From Marinilabiliaceae bacterium JC017 (GTDB lineage: Bacteria > Bacteroidota > Bacteroidia > Bacteroidales > Marinilabiliaceae), in contig RHGE01000023.1 of NCBI GenBank assembly GCA_004296775.1, forward strand, positions 1-64,000: a stretch of DNA of 64,000 nt, given 5' to 3'. Every line of letters starts with the position of its first letter. Position 1 is the stretch's first letter. The notes under the pieces were generated by a model. The model saw nothing but the letters and a program-made list of their open reading frames with translations. It made no database searches and had not been told where the DNA came from. Position numbers and translations under genes: made by a program. This document shows positions 17,714-26,539 of this stretch, piece after piece.

Positions 17714-19045
17714 ATGAAACTTTGGGACAAAGGTATTTCTGTAAATAAAAAGATTGAAACGTTTACGATCGGACAAGACCGTGAACTCGACCTCCATCTG
17801 GCTCCCTTTGATGTATTGGGTACAATGGCCCACATCACTATGTTGCAGGAGGTAGGCTTGTTAGAAAAAGCTGATCTGGAGCAATTATTAGAAGGACTTA
17901 AGAACATATATAAGGAGATACTTTCAGGAGAATTCTCTATTGAAGAGGGGATTGAAGACGTCCACTCGCAGGTAGAACTGCTGTTGACACGCCGGTTGGG
18001 TGATGTTGGCAAAAAAGTTCACAGTGGCCGTTCGCGTAATGACCAGGTGCTCCTTGATTTGAAGCTTTACACTCGTCATCAGATTGAGAAGGTTGTTCAG
18101 GTTACCAATAACTTGTTTCAGACCTTACAACGAAAGAGTGAGACGTATAAGGATATTCTTATTCCCGGTTACACACACTTGCAGGTGGCTATGCCTTCGT
18201 CTTTTGGGTTGTGGTTCGGAGCTTATGCCGAAGGATTGGCAGATGATATGCACATGCTTCAAGCAGCGTGGAAAGTGGCCAATCAAAATCCTCTCGGCGC
18301 AGCTGCCGGGTATGGCTCATCGTTCCCTTTAAATAGGGAGACAACGACTAAGCTCCTTGGTTTTGATGATTTGAGTTACAATGTGGTTTATGCACAGATG
18401 GCGCGTGGAAAATTAGAACGCCTGGTCTCTTTTGCCCTGGCTTCAGTGGCTCAAACGGTTGGTAAACTGGCTATGGATGGTTGTTTGTATACCAGTCAGA
18501 ATTTCGGATTTCTGAAGCTTCCCGATGAGTTTACAACCGGATCGAGTATTATGCCTCACAAGAAGAATCCGGATGTGTTTGAACTGATCAGGGCGCATTG
18601 TAATAAGATACAGGCCTTGCCTCAGACCATTGGTATGATCACAGCTAATCTGCCGTCAGGGTATTTTCGCGATCTGCAACTTATCAAGGAAGTCTATATC
18701 CCGGCTTTTGAAGAGATGCTTGATTGCCTGGAATTAACCGCCTATGCCATTGAAAATATTGAGGTGTCGAAAGATGTCATGGATGACAAGAGATATACCT
18801 ACGCTTTTAGTGTGGAGGAGGTTAATAAACTTGTTCTTCAAGGGGTGCCATTCAGGGATGCCTACAAACAGGTAGGATTGCAAATTGAAGCAGGTGATTT
18901 TAATCCCGAAAGGCAAGTGGCACATACCCACCAGGGAAGCATTGGAAATTTATGCAATAAGCAAATTCAAGATAAAATGGAAAAGATTGTAACAAGCTTC
19001 AATTTTGAACACGTTCATGAAGCACTTAAACACTTAGTAACCTAA
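17714..19045 (+). CDS. argH: Argininosuccinate lyase
   Basis: ArgH splits argininosuccinate into arginine and fumarate. The 443-residue protein has HSGRSRNDQV (about residues 102-111), the family signature GSSIMPHKKNPD with the catalytic serine near residue 277, and the usual helical-bundle architecture. It follows argE by 172 bp, a gap with no clear promoter or terminator, so it may still belong to the same transcript. It lies 28 nt before the citrate synthase gene. Confidence 0.97.
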   Translation: MKLWDKGISVNKKIETFTIGQDRELDLHLAPFDVLGTMAHITMLQEVGLLEKADLEQLLEGLKNIYKEILSGEFSIEEGIEDVHSQVELLLTRRLGDVGKKVHSGRSRNDQVLLDLKLYTRHQIEKVVQVTNNLFQTLQRKSETYKDILIPGYTHLQVAMPSSFGLWFGAYAEGLADDMHMLQAAWKVANQNPLGAAAGYGSSFPLNRETTTKLLGFDDLSYNVVYAQMARGKLERLVSFALASVAQTVGKLAMDGCLYTSQNFGFLKLPDEFTTGSSIMPHKKNPDVFELIRAHCNKIQALPQTIGMITANLPSGYFRDLQLIKEVYIPAFEEMLDCLELTAYAIENIEVSKDVMDDKRYTYAFSVEEVNKLVLQGVPFRDAYKQVGLQIEAGDFNPERQVAHTHQGSIGNLCNKQIQDKMEKIVTSFNFEHVHEALKHLVT

Positions 19046-19073
19046 AAAAGATTAACAAATAAACATTAATCAT

Positions 19074-20417
19074 ATGACATTACTCGAAAAACTGGCCAAA
19101 TCAGCGCTTGTTTCAAGCGATATTGATAAATCTCTCTTCGATGAATACAATGTAAAACGAGGTCTTCGTAATGCTGACTTCTCAGGTGTCTTAGTTGGGC
19201 TTACCACCATTGGAGATGTGGTGGGGTATAACAAAGAAAATGGTAAACTAACGCCTTGCCACGGTGAACTCTATTACAGGGGTGTTGAGCTGAAAGACCT
19301 GGCTAAGGGGTTTCAGGATAATAACCGACATGGTTTTGAAGAGACTGCTTTTTTGTTATTATCCGGTTGCTTACCTAATTCATCGGATTTGCAGGAGTTT
19401 GCTCACCAGCTGGCTGCAGAAAGGGAACTTCCTTCATTCTTTTCGAAGAATATGATTTTATCATTGCGAGGACGTGATATCATGAATATGTTGGCGCGTT
19501 CGGTGTTGGGACTTTATACCGCCGATGAAGCTGCCGAAGATTATTCGCCTGAAAATTTGTTGAAGCAATCCATCAGTTTGATCGCCAAATTTCCGGTAAT
19601 TGTTGCCTATTCCTATTTTGGTATGCGCCATTCCTATCAGCGTAAATCATTAGTGATTCGTCATCCGCAGCCGGAACTCAGCCTGGCTGAAAATTTCCTT
19701 TATATGCTTAAAGGGCGTGATTACACCAAACTGGAAGCTGATTTATTGGATCTTTCGTTGGTTATTCATGCCGAGCACGGAGGTGGAAATAACTCCACTT
19801 TTACTACCCGGGTGGTTAGTTCCGCGCAAACAGATACTTATTCAGCCATAGCTGCCGCATTGGGATCATTGAAAGGTGGCCTGCATGGTGGAGCTAATCT
19901 GAAAGTAATTGACATGATGGATAACATCAAGGCCAATGTTAAAAACTGGAGTGATGAAAAAGAGGTGGCTGAGTACCTGAAGAAGATTTTGAATAAGAAG
20001 GCCTTTGATAATACCGGGAAAATATACGGGATAGGTCATGCCATTTATACCCTCTCTGATCCGCGCGCCATCCTGTTGAAAGAGAAAGCACGTGAGCTCG
20101 CTGAAGAAAAAGGGAAATTGGATGAGTTTAACTTGTATGCCCTTATCGAAGAATTGGCGCCCCAGATTTTCTATGAATTCAAAGGAGCCAATGCCAAGAC
20201 TATTTCAGCTAACGTTGATTTCTATTCGGGTTTTGTGTATCAATGTTTGCAGATACCCAAGGAGATTTATACACCCATCTTTGCAGTGGCTCGTATCGCC
20301 GGTTGGTGTGCCCATCGCATTGAAGAGGTTTCCTTTTCAAGCCGACGGATTATTCGTCCGGCCTATAAAAATGTATTTAAGCGTATCCCATATATTGAAT
20401 TGGATAAAAGACAATAG
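19074..20417 (+). CDS. gltA: Citrate synthase family protein
   Basis: This 447-residue protein condenses acetyl-CoA (or propionyl-CoA) with oxaloacetate. The three catalytic residues are visible: His near 271 in KGGLHGGAN, His near 322 in GIGHAIYTLSDPRA, and Asp near 381 in NVDFYSG. The C-terminus ends in ARIAGWCAHRIEE, a family hallmark. Citrate and 2-methylcitrate synthases cannot be separated by eye. Sitting 28 nt behind argH and before a strong terminator, it is probably the last gene of the arg transcript, and would supply 2-oxoglutarate-derived glutamate to it. Confidence 0.93.
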   Translation: MTLLEKLAKSALVSSDIDKSLFDEYNVKRGLRNADFSGVLVGLTTIGDVVGYNKENGKLTPCHGELYYRGVELKDLAKGFQDNNRHGFEETAFLLLSGCLPNSSDLQEFAHQLAAERELPSFFSKNMILSLRGRDIMNMLARSVLGLYTADEAAEDYSPENLLKQSISLIAKFPVIVAYSYFGMRHSYQRKSLVIRHPQPELSLAENFLYMLKGRDYTKLEADLLDLSLVIHAEHGGGNNSTFTTRVVSSAQTDTYSAIAAALGSLKGGLHGGANLKVIDMMDNIKANVKNWSDEKEVAEYLKKILNKKAFDNTGKIYGIGHAIYTLSDPRAILLKEKARELAEEKGKLDEFNLYALIEELAPQIFYEFKGANAKTISANVDFYSGFVYQCLQIPKEIYTPIFAVARIAGWCAHRIEEVSFSSRRIIRPAYKNVFKRIPYIELDKRQ

Positions 20418-20449
20418 ATATTTTGTAACTCTTTTTTTGTTGATTGGGT

Positions 20450-20494
20450 AGAAAGGTCGCATTATCGGGGGATTGGCGGCCTTTCTTGTTTTTG
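20450..20494 (+). terminator. Terminator after citrate synthase
   Basis: GAAAGGTCGC (20451-20460) pairs with GCGGCCTTTC (20476-20485) with one G-T wobble, followed by a T-rich stretch. It closes the long arg/pro series. Confidence 0.75.
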
Positions 20495-20577
20495 TATATT
20501 TATTCAGGAGATACTTATAAAGAATGCATATTTAATACATTTTTACATTTTTTTTTATCTCCTTTTCAAATATTTAT

Positions 20578-20585
20578 TACCTTTG
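20578..20585 (+). promoter_or_regulatory. carA promoter (-7 box)
   Basis: TACCTTTG matches the Bacteroidota -7 consensus TAnnTTTG exactly. The expected transcript start is near 20591, giving a leader of about 95 nt before carA. No good -33 element is visible. Confidence 0.65.
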
Positions 20586-20606
20586 TGGCGGTCTAAAATG
20601 TGATAT

Positions 20607-20648
20607 AAATGCATTTATTCATCCTTTATGGGAATAAGTGCATTTTTT
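20607..20648 (+). promoter_or_regulatory. Terminator-like hairpin in the carA leader
   Basis: Fourteen bases at 20607-20620 (AAATGCATTTATTC) pair with 20632-20645 with one wobble, around an 11-nt loop, and the stem runs directly into six T (20643-20648). It lies between the carA promoter and start codon, about 39 nt before the ATG, the position of a transcription attenuator. The stem is AT-rich, so its strength is uncertain. No leader peptide or alternative antiterminator stem was identified with confidence. Confidence 0.55.
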
Positions 20649-20686
20649 CTGCGAAATCGATTATTAAGGGTTAACGACAACTGAGT

Positions 20687-21766
20687 ATGCCTGAACTAAA
20701 AAAAATCAAGCTGGTATTGGAAGACGGTACAGTCTTCGAAGGAAAATCATTTGGGTACCATAAATCAGTGGCCGGAGAAGTTGTATTCAACACCGCTATG
20801 ACTGGTTATCCTGAGAGTTTAACTGATCCCTCCTACGAAGGACAAATTCTTGTATCGACCTATCCGTTGATAGGAAACTATGGGGTGCCTAAGGATGATA
20901 AAGAGAATGGTATACCTAAGTTTTATGAGTCGGATCGTGTTCATATTTCCGGTCTGATTATTTCGGACTACTCATTTGAATACAGTCACTGGAATGCTAA
21001 AAATAGCTTGCGCGAATGGCTGATTCAAAATCAGGTGCCAGGTATCTTTGATATCGACACACGTGCCCTTACCAAAATATTACGGGAAAAAGGTTCCATG
21101 TTAGGAAAGATTGAAGTAGAAGGTGAAAGCATCGAATTTCATGATCCCAATCAGGATAACTTGGTAGCCAAAGTGAGTGTGAAGGAGAAGGTTACCTATG
21201 GCAATGGAAAAAACAAAGTGGTGTTGGTTGATACTGGTGCAAAGAATAACATCTTACGCTGCCTGTTGAAAAGAGATACTACTGTGATTCGTGTGCCCTG
21301 GAACTATGACTTCACACAAGAAGAGTACGATGGTATCATGTTATCTAATGGTCCTGGTGATCCACAGATGTGCAAAGAAACCATTGGGAATATTCAAAAA
21401 GCCATGGAGATTGGAAAACCTATTTTTGGGATCTGTCTTGGGAACCAGCTTTTGGGTATTGCTTCAGGTGCTAAAACCTTTAAATTAAAATATGGACATC
21501 GTGCCCATAATCACCCGGTCATTAAAGCTGGTACCGATACTTGTTATATCACCAGTCAGAACCATGGTTTCGCTATTGATTCAGAGTCGTTGAGCAGCGA
21601 TTGGGAACCATTGTTTTATAACATCAATGATAAAACTAACGAAGGGATTAAGCATAAAACAAAGCCTTTCTTTTCCACCCAGTTCCACCCTGAAGCATCG
21701 AGTGGACCGACTGATACTGAGTTTTTGTTTGATCAGTTCATTGAGCTGATTGAAAAACATAGATAA
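20687..21766 (+). CDS. carA: Carbamoyl-phosphate synthase small subunit
   Basis: CarA hydrolyses glutamine and passes ammonia to CarB. The N-terminal CPSase domain (residues 1-150; VFNTAMTGYPESLTDPSYEGQ) is followed by a class I glutamine amidotransferase domain with the nucleophile Cys near residue 250 in GICLGNQLLG and the His/Glu pair in FHPEASSGP near 332-335. The 359-residue length is normal. It has its own promoter and terminator and is separated from carB by the arg/pro genes. Confidence 0.97.
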   Translation: MPELKKIKLVLEDGTVFEGKSFGYHKSVAGEVVFNTAMTGYPESLTDPSYEGQILVSTYPLIGNYGVPKDDKENGIPKFYESDRVHISGLIISDYSFEYSHWNAKNSLREWLIQNQVPGIFDIDTRALTKILREKGSMLGKIEVEGESIEFHDPNQDNLVAKVSVKEKVTYGNGKNKVVLVDTGAKNNILRCLLKRDTTVIRVPWNYDFTQEEYDGIMLSNGPGDPQMCKETIGNIQKAMEIGKPIFGICLGNQLLGIASGAKTFKLKYGHRAHNHPVIKAGTDTCYITSQNHGFAIDSESLSSDWEPLFYNINDKTNEGIKHKTKPFFSTQFHPEASSGPTDTEFLFDQFIELIEKHR

Positions 21767-21795
21767 CATACAACATTGAACAGACACACCATCAG

Positions 21796-21820
21796 GCCCG
21801 GTTTTTACCGGGCTTTTTTT
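21796..21820 (+). terminator. Terminator after carA
   Basis: GCCCGGT (21796-21802) and ACCGGGC (21806-21812) form a 7-bp GC-rich stem, followed by a run of eight T. Confidence 0.9.
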
Positions 21821-21828
21821 ATGAATCA

Positions 21829-22103
21829 ATAGTTGTTGCTTGTAAAATCAAACCGTCTCTCGTTTTTCCATAAATCGATTTTATAGATGTATAATATTGA
21901 CTATTGAATACATTTCGTTTTTCATGGATGGGATCATTGGCATTATACCTGATTTAATTTGAACTAAAATAGCACAAATAGCGTGGTACAGGCCTGGACG
22001 AAATTAAGAGAATAGCTGAATGATATATTGACGAAGAATATAGTGACCTGGCCAGGGGGTAAACGTAGTTATCAGAAGGAGGAAATGATATTGTGAGGGA
22101 TAA
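21829..22103. other. Intergenic stretch, nothing recognised
   Basis: No open frame of note, RNA, repeat or promoter box is visible between the carA terminator and the terminator of the convergent lipoprotein gene. Confidence 0.5.
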
Positions 22104-22135
22104 TAAAAAACTCCTGGTATAAGAAAACACCAGGA
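22104..22135 (-). terminator. Terminator of the lipoprotein gene
   Basis: TCCTGGT (22112-22118) pairs with ACCAGGA (22129-22135). Read on the minus strand the stem is followed by a T run (A run 22105-22110 on the plus strand). It lies just past the stop of the lipoprotein gene. Confidence 0.75.
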
Positions 22136-22147
22136 ATTTTGATCGTT

Positions 22148-22768
22148 TTACTTTTTTCTTAAGAATGTTGTCTTGTTAAATTTCAGGCAATCTTCAGTTT
22201 TGGTGTAGTCGTAAGTTTTTCCAGGGATGTATTTATTCGGATCAATTTGTCTTATGGTTAGCGTTTTGTCATCTGCTTTCCATTTGAAATTGGTCTTTAC
22301 GGTTTTGTTAAGGTGCACACCAGTTCCATCTTCATTGAATGTGTAAGATAATACTACTTCCTCATTATGGTAATATTCCCATGTGCCAATGAATTCAGCA
22401 GAAACTTTTGCTGTTGTGAATTTGCATGTGCCTTCGCAACATTTTTTGTCAGCAGCATTGTATCCGATTACCAATATTTTATATTCGGTTGCGGCTAACA
22501 AGTCTTGATATCTGTAGCTCGTTCCATCATCTACCAAAGTTGCATTATCGTTATTGAATTCTTCATCGGTTTTTACACATTCTACTTCATAACTGATAGA
22601 TCCATTTTCACTGGTCCATTCGAATTCAAGAGCGTCAGTCGTTATGTCCGTTGATTTGATTTGTAGAGTTGCCGGAGCTACATTCTTATCATCATCGTCA
22701 TCACTACTACAAGAGGAAACGAAAAACAATGAGGCACACAGTGCCAAGGCTGACAATTTAATTTTCAT
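22148..22768 (-). CDS. Surface-exposed lipoprotein, fibronectin III and lipocalin-like
   Basis: The 206-residue protein starts with a lipoprotein signal (LFFVSSC, mature Cys about residue 20) followed by SSDDDDD. An acidic stretch right after the cysteine is the Bacteroidota lipoprotein export signal, so display on the outer face of the outer membrane is likely. Residues 33-118 look like a fibronectin type III domain ending in TCKFTTA. Residues 125-206 begin EFIGTWEYY, typical of lipocalin-like small beta-barrels. The paired cysteines of KKCCEGTC could form disulphides. It is monocistronic; ligand and role are unknown. Confidence 0.8.
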   Translation of the reverse strand: MKIKLSALALCASLFFVSSCSSDDDDDKNVAPATLQIKSTDITTDALEFEWTSENGSISYEVECVKTDEEFNNDNATLVDDGTSYRYQDLLAATEYKILVIGYNAADKKCCEGTCKFTTAKVSAEFIGTWEYYHNEEVVLSYTFNEDGTGVHLNKTVKTNFKWKADDKTLTIRQIDPNKYIPGKTYDYTKTEDCLKFNKTTFLRKK

Positions 22769-22863
22769 AATAAATAAATTATAGGTTTAAATATGCATGT
22801 TGTGCCTTCGTTTATAAAGGCGCGTATCTTTTACGGGGCCTGCAATAGGGCATTATAAAGGCG

Positions 22864-22871
22864 CAAAGTTA
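22864..22871 (-). promoter_or_regulatory. Promoter of the lipoprotein gene (-7 box)
   Basis: Read on the minus strand this is TAACTTTG, an exact TAnnTTTG match, about 95 nt upstream of the start codon, giving a leader of roughly 85 nt. Confidence 0.55.
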
Positions 22872-23233
22872 ATGGGCTTCTTGAGATAATGAAATATGTT
22901 TATAAGTATGGGGGAGGACGGCCTATATATGATATATGTCATTTTAACTTTTTTATCATTTGTCATACAAATACATACTCTATAAAAGAGTTAAGGAAAA
23001 TCAGTAATTCATGGTTATTAGTTATTCGGAATCAATCTAATTTGAGCTTTGTGAGTGTTGAATTTGAGTTGGTAAGCCTATTACTCCAAATAAATCAACA
23101 ACCTCATGGAGATTAGTTAAAAATTTAAAAAAGTTTCCATTTGATCAGGTAGAAAATTGAAATTAGTAGGGTGTTTTTTCTAAAGTTACTGGGGGATGAG
23201 TTGTGTTCATGTTCCCGGTTATTTCGTATCTGA
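22872..23233. other. Intergenic stretch, nothing recognised
   Basis: AT-rich DNA between two minus-strand genes. Small open frames on both strands have no recognisable family signature and no promoter box; I do not call them. Confidence 0.5.
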
Positions 23234-24718
23234 TTATTTGTTTGGGAAATAGGAGGAGCGTGTTGTTCCAGTGGTTTTAGTGCTGGTACAATATTTTGAG
23301 ATGTATTTGTACGCTTTTTTGTTTCCCAATTCACCCGCCCTTTTCCAATCGGCACAGGCCTCTTCTGTCATGCCCAGATCCAGGTGGGCTAATCCCCGGT
23401 TAAAAAAGGCATGGACATCGTTCGAGTTGATTTGTATGGCATTGGTAAAATCATTAATGGCGTCTGAATAATTTTGCCTGGATAGGTTTAATGTGCCTCT
23501 TATGGAGAAGGCCCCGGGTAATTCGGGCTCTAATGCGATGGATCTGGATATGTCGTTAAAGGCCTGATCCTGATCTTCTGAATATTGTAATAGCAAACGG
23601 GCCTTTTGGTAATAGGCTTCTGCAATCAGTGAATCGTGGTCCGTGGCTTCGGAAAATAAGTGAAAGCTTTTTTTTATATCCTTGTTTATCGTTAGTTCAA
23701 TGCGGCCGAGTTCCAGCAAGGCCGGTGCAAAGTCACTTTTGTTTTGATAACAATGGATGAAACTCATCTGAGCCTTTTTATAGGCTTTGTTCTCCAAATG
23801 AATCAATCCTTCCAGATAATAAGCCAGAAAACCGCCAGGTTCTATGGTTTTGGCATGTGTTAAATCATCATGCCCCCCTTGTTCATTGTTGTATTTAAAT
23901 CTGACATATCCTCTTAAACAGTAGCCAGGATAGTGGTTTTTAAACCGGGTTAGATGAGTGGTAAAAGCGTCATCTGATTTTTTATAGTTGTGGTTGAAAA
24001 GATGAATTAACCCGTTGTTAAAGTCAGGGCTTAAATAGTTTTGGTATTCTACAGTATCTGCAATAACACTCAGTGGTTGATTGATTGCTACCCAATTTGT
24101 ATCTGTTAATATCTGGGGATTATATAGCAGATTTCCTTTCGTCAAGGACGGTGATACGCAGATGGCTGCTACTTCTCCTTTTGGGTTAATAGCAGGATTA
24201 ACACACATCTTCTCGTTGCTCTTTCTTAAAATGTTGGCTGTTCTGCCCAGGAAGGGCAGGTCTGTGATTTTATCAGGATGACCAATCCAATGCGTTTGTT
24301 TGTCGGTTGAAGTATCGTCAAATATCAACAATTCATCGGTTACTTTAATTGTAGTGTTACCTGGCTGCAGGAAGAAAAAACTTTTTGATCGAAGGGGCCT
24401 AACTTTCAGTATAACCAGATTGCTTGGAACATGAGTCGATACTAATTGCTCTATTATGTGTCTGCGTCCTCTGCTTGTTGTGACAACAATTGAATCTGAT
24501 TCCAAGAAGATGCTACCATGGGCAATGGCCAGTCCATCAGGAGAGATAAAGAAACCTGATTGGTGGTTTAATGCCATGCCTGAATGGTTGTAGGCGGTGA
24601 TTTGAAAAATGGCTTCTTCGTAGTTTGCTGTCCAGCTTTTATCGCTTCGGTTGTTGGTGGCTGTTAAGATAATTATAGACAAAAGAGCGATGCTGATTTT
24701 CAGGATTGATGCTTTCAT
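23234..24718 (-). CDS. Secreted protein: degenerate trypsin-like domain plus TPRs
   Basis: The 494-residue protein has an N-terminal hydrophobic signal segment (residues 6-21). Residues 33-215 follow the order of an HtrA/DegP-like protease: GFFISPDGLAIAHGSIF, then VPSNLVILKV, then INPKGEVAAIC. However, the catalytic Asp position is Asn and the GNSGGP serine motif is missing, so proteolysis is not expected. Residues 240-480 carry several TPRs, including AYYQKARLLLQYSEDQDQAF, AFSIRGTLNLSRQNYSDA and AFFNRGLAHLDLGMTEEA. It probably scaffolds other envelope proteins. A second degenerate domain of the same kind occurs at 30011-31306. Confidence 0.75.
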   Translation of the reverse strand: MKASILKISIALLSIIILTATNNRSDKSWTANYEEAIFQITAYNHSGMALNHQSGFFISPDGLAIAHGSIFLESDSIVVTTSRGRRHIIEQLVSTHVPSNLVILKVRPLRSKSFFFLQPGNTTIKVTDELLIFDDTSTDKQTHWIGHPDKITDLPFLGRTANILRKSNEKMCVNPAINPKGEVAAICVSPSLTKGNLLYNPQILTDTNWVAINQPLSVIADTVEYQNYLSPDFNNGLIHLFNHNYKKSDDAFTTHLTRFKNHYPGYCLRGYVRFKYNNEQGGHDDLTHAKTIEPGGFLAYYLEGLIHLENKAYKKAQMSFIHCYQNKSDFAPALLELGRIELTINKDIKKSFHLFSEATDHDSLIAEAYYQKARLLLQYSEDQDQAFNDISRSIALEPELPGAFSIRGTLNLSRQNYSDAINDFTNAIQINSNDVHAFFNRGLAHLDLGMTEEACADWKRAGELGNKKAYKYISKYCTSTKTTGTTRSSYFPNK

Positions 24719-24963
24719 TACTAGCGGGTTGATTCATGTAATCAAGGTATGAAAACATCATTAATGAGGCCAATATATTTTGACATAGCAAATAGCCATT
24801 ACGGCTTGAAGATGTGTGATTCGTTTTATTTTTCATGCCTTAGATTGACATATATCTGGGTTGAGTTGTGTTTGATGGTGAGGTAGGGCAGGTGAGAAGA
24901 ATGGGCTGGTATAAATGATCGATCTATTTTTTTGTATCTTATAGCAAACTTAATCCCAACTCT

Positions 24964-25746
24964 ATGAATCAACCAGATAGTCTGATTAACTGGTTCAAGC
25001 CAATAAAAAAAGCCAACCTTTTATTTTCCGGTGGATTTGACAGTAGTGCGGTGCTTGGAGCTGCTTTGCGGGCAGGTAGCCATATTACTCCCTATTGGAT
25101 TGATAATGGATTTAACCGGGCATCAGAGGAGGATATAACGGTCCAGGCCCGAAATCTTGGCGTCAGTCAACTGAAAGTGATAAAAGTTAAATCCGGAAAC
25201 CTTGTTTGTGAAAATTCTCAAAACCGTTGTTACCATTGTAAGAGAGGTATTTTACGACATATGCCCAATACAGGAATTCCTATTCTTGACGGATCAACCG
25301 CCAGTGATATGGGACAATTTCGGCCGGGTAAAAAGGCATTGGCGGAATATGGTGTCCGGTCGCCGTTGGCTGAGTTGGGCATAACCTCTCTTCAGGCGAG
25401 GGATATTGCTTTGCAATTTGGCGCTGATCCGTTACTCGCAAATCTGGAGAGTTGCCTGGCCACCAGAATAAATTACGGCTATCAACTCAGTGAGGAACGA
25501 CTGGTTGCTATCAGAAACATGGAAGCCTATATAATTGAACAATCAGGTGATTTTGATGTGCGCTGTCGGATAGATGACGATGATCACTTTCGCATTGAAC
25601 TCTCCCGGGCCGAGAGTTATGTCGCTCTGGCAAATGAAGCTTTTCGTAATGAGTTAGTGAAAATGGGGAAGGGCATTGCCCTTTTTGTTACCGTTGATAT
25701 GCAACCTGCTCGTCCCAATGAATACGATAAAAGAATAGTAAAATGA
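24964..25746 (+). CDS. larE: Sulfur transferase LarE (nickel-pincer cofactor)
   Basis: LarE is a PP-loop ATPase that adenylates a pyridinium dicarboxylate carboxylate and inserts sulfur during synthesis of the nickel-pincer nucleotide cofactor used by LarA racemases. The PP-loop SGGFDSS is at residues 22-28. Cysteines C89 and C92 (NRCYHCK) plus C164 (ESCLATR) match the three-cysteine class that binds an Fe-S cluster and can act catalytically, in contrast to the single-cysteine sacrificial type of Lactobacillus. The gene overlaps larB by 4 nt (ATGA), showing translational coupling. Confidence 0.9.
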   Translation: MNQPDSLINWFKPIKKANLLFSGGFDSSAVLGAALRAGSHITPYWIDNGFNRASEEDITVQARNLGVSQLKVIKVKSGNLVCENSQNRCYHCKRGILRHMPNTGIPILDGSTASDMGQFRPGKKALAEYGVRSPLAELGITSLQARDIALQFGADPLLANLESCLATRINYGYQLSEERLVAIRNMEAYIIEQSGDFDVRCRIDDDDHFRIELSRAESYVALANEAFRNELVKMGKGIALFVTVDMQPARPNEYDKRIVK

Positions 25747-26480
25747 CTTTTGACGAATTGTTTGAACACATACAATCAGGAGATCTTTCCAAAGAGGAGG
25801 CCCGTCGTCATTTCTCGTTGGACTGGCTGGAAACAGCCAACAGGTATATTCTGGATATAAATCGGGGTATGCGCACCAATATTCCTGAAATTATTTACGG
25901 AGAATATAAATCGGTGGAACAAAGTATTGAATTGTGTGAGAAGATACTGAGTGAACATCCGCGCGTAATCATTTCACGAAGTCCCCATCACTTGAAAATA
26001 TCCAGGCACTTTAAGGACCGGTTTCCTCTTTTGGTTTCTGAAATGGCCATGGTTATAGGTAACCTGCCCGAAGCCAAAGGGAATATTCTGGTGGTGAGTG
26101 CAGGTTCGGCCGATCATCCCATAGCCACGGAGTGTGAAACTATTTTAAATGCCCTTGGAGTTACACCCATGGTATTTGAAGATCGTGGTATTGCTCATCC
26201 CACACGTGTACTGGAGGCGGTTAAGGCAGGGCTTGAACAAAACGTTTCTGCGGTTATTGTAATAGCAGGGATGGAAGGTGCCCTGGCTCCTTTTGTAGCC
26301 TCATTGGTGCCGCTGCCTGTGATTGGCGTTCCTACTTCGGTGGGGTATGGATTTCGGGCTAAAGAAGCAGCTCTTACCTCCATGTTGGCCTCTTGTGCGC
26401 CCAATTTAACGGTGGTTAACATTGATGGTGGCTTGCGAGCTGCTGTTGTTGCAGCCTTAATAGCAAAAAATCAAAACTAA
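25743..26480 (+). CDS. larB: LarB, nicotinate dinucleotide carboxylase/hydrolase
   Basis: LarB carboxylates the pyridinium ring of nicotinic acid adenine dinucleotide and releases AMP, the first step to the nickel-pincer cofactor. The 245-residue protein has a C-terminal PurE-like domain with VVSAGSADHPIATECE and FEDRGIAHPTRVL (about residues 118-165) and the Gly-rich PTSVGYGFRAKEAALTSML. The N-terminal domain includes a conserved SRSPHHL. It is coupled to larE upstream and is 59 nt before larC. Confidence 0.92.
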   Translation: MTFDELFEHIQSGDLSKEEARRHFSLDWLETANRYILDINRGMRTNIPEIIYGEYKSVEQSIELCEKILSEHPRVIISRSPHHLKISRHFKDRFPLLVSEMAMVIGNLPEAKGNILVVSAGSADHPIATECETILNALGVTPMVFEDRGIAHPTRVLEAVKAGLEQNVSAVIVIAGMEGALAPFVASLVPLPVIGVPTSVGYGFRAKEAALTSMLASCAPNLTVVNIDGGLRAAVVAALIAKNQN

Positions 26481-26539
26481 TGATAGAGCCAAACAGGAGT
26501 TTAATTTACGATCTACCTTATTTCTTAAAAGATGCTTAA

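Noticed and set aside
20523-20540. A TGCAT-N5-ATACA palindrome upstream of carA as an ARG box
   Set aside because: The spacer is one base too long compared with the argR boxes and there is no partner at 21 bp.
22889-23116. A 75-codon plus-strand frame in the intergenic region
   Set aside because: No recognisable signature, no promoter box and AT-rich random-looking composition.
23125-23355. A 76-codon minus-strand frame overlapping the 3' end of the TPR gene
   Set aside because: It overlaps a convincing gene in another frame and has no family features.
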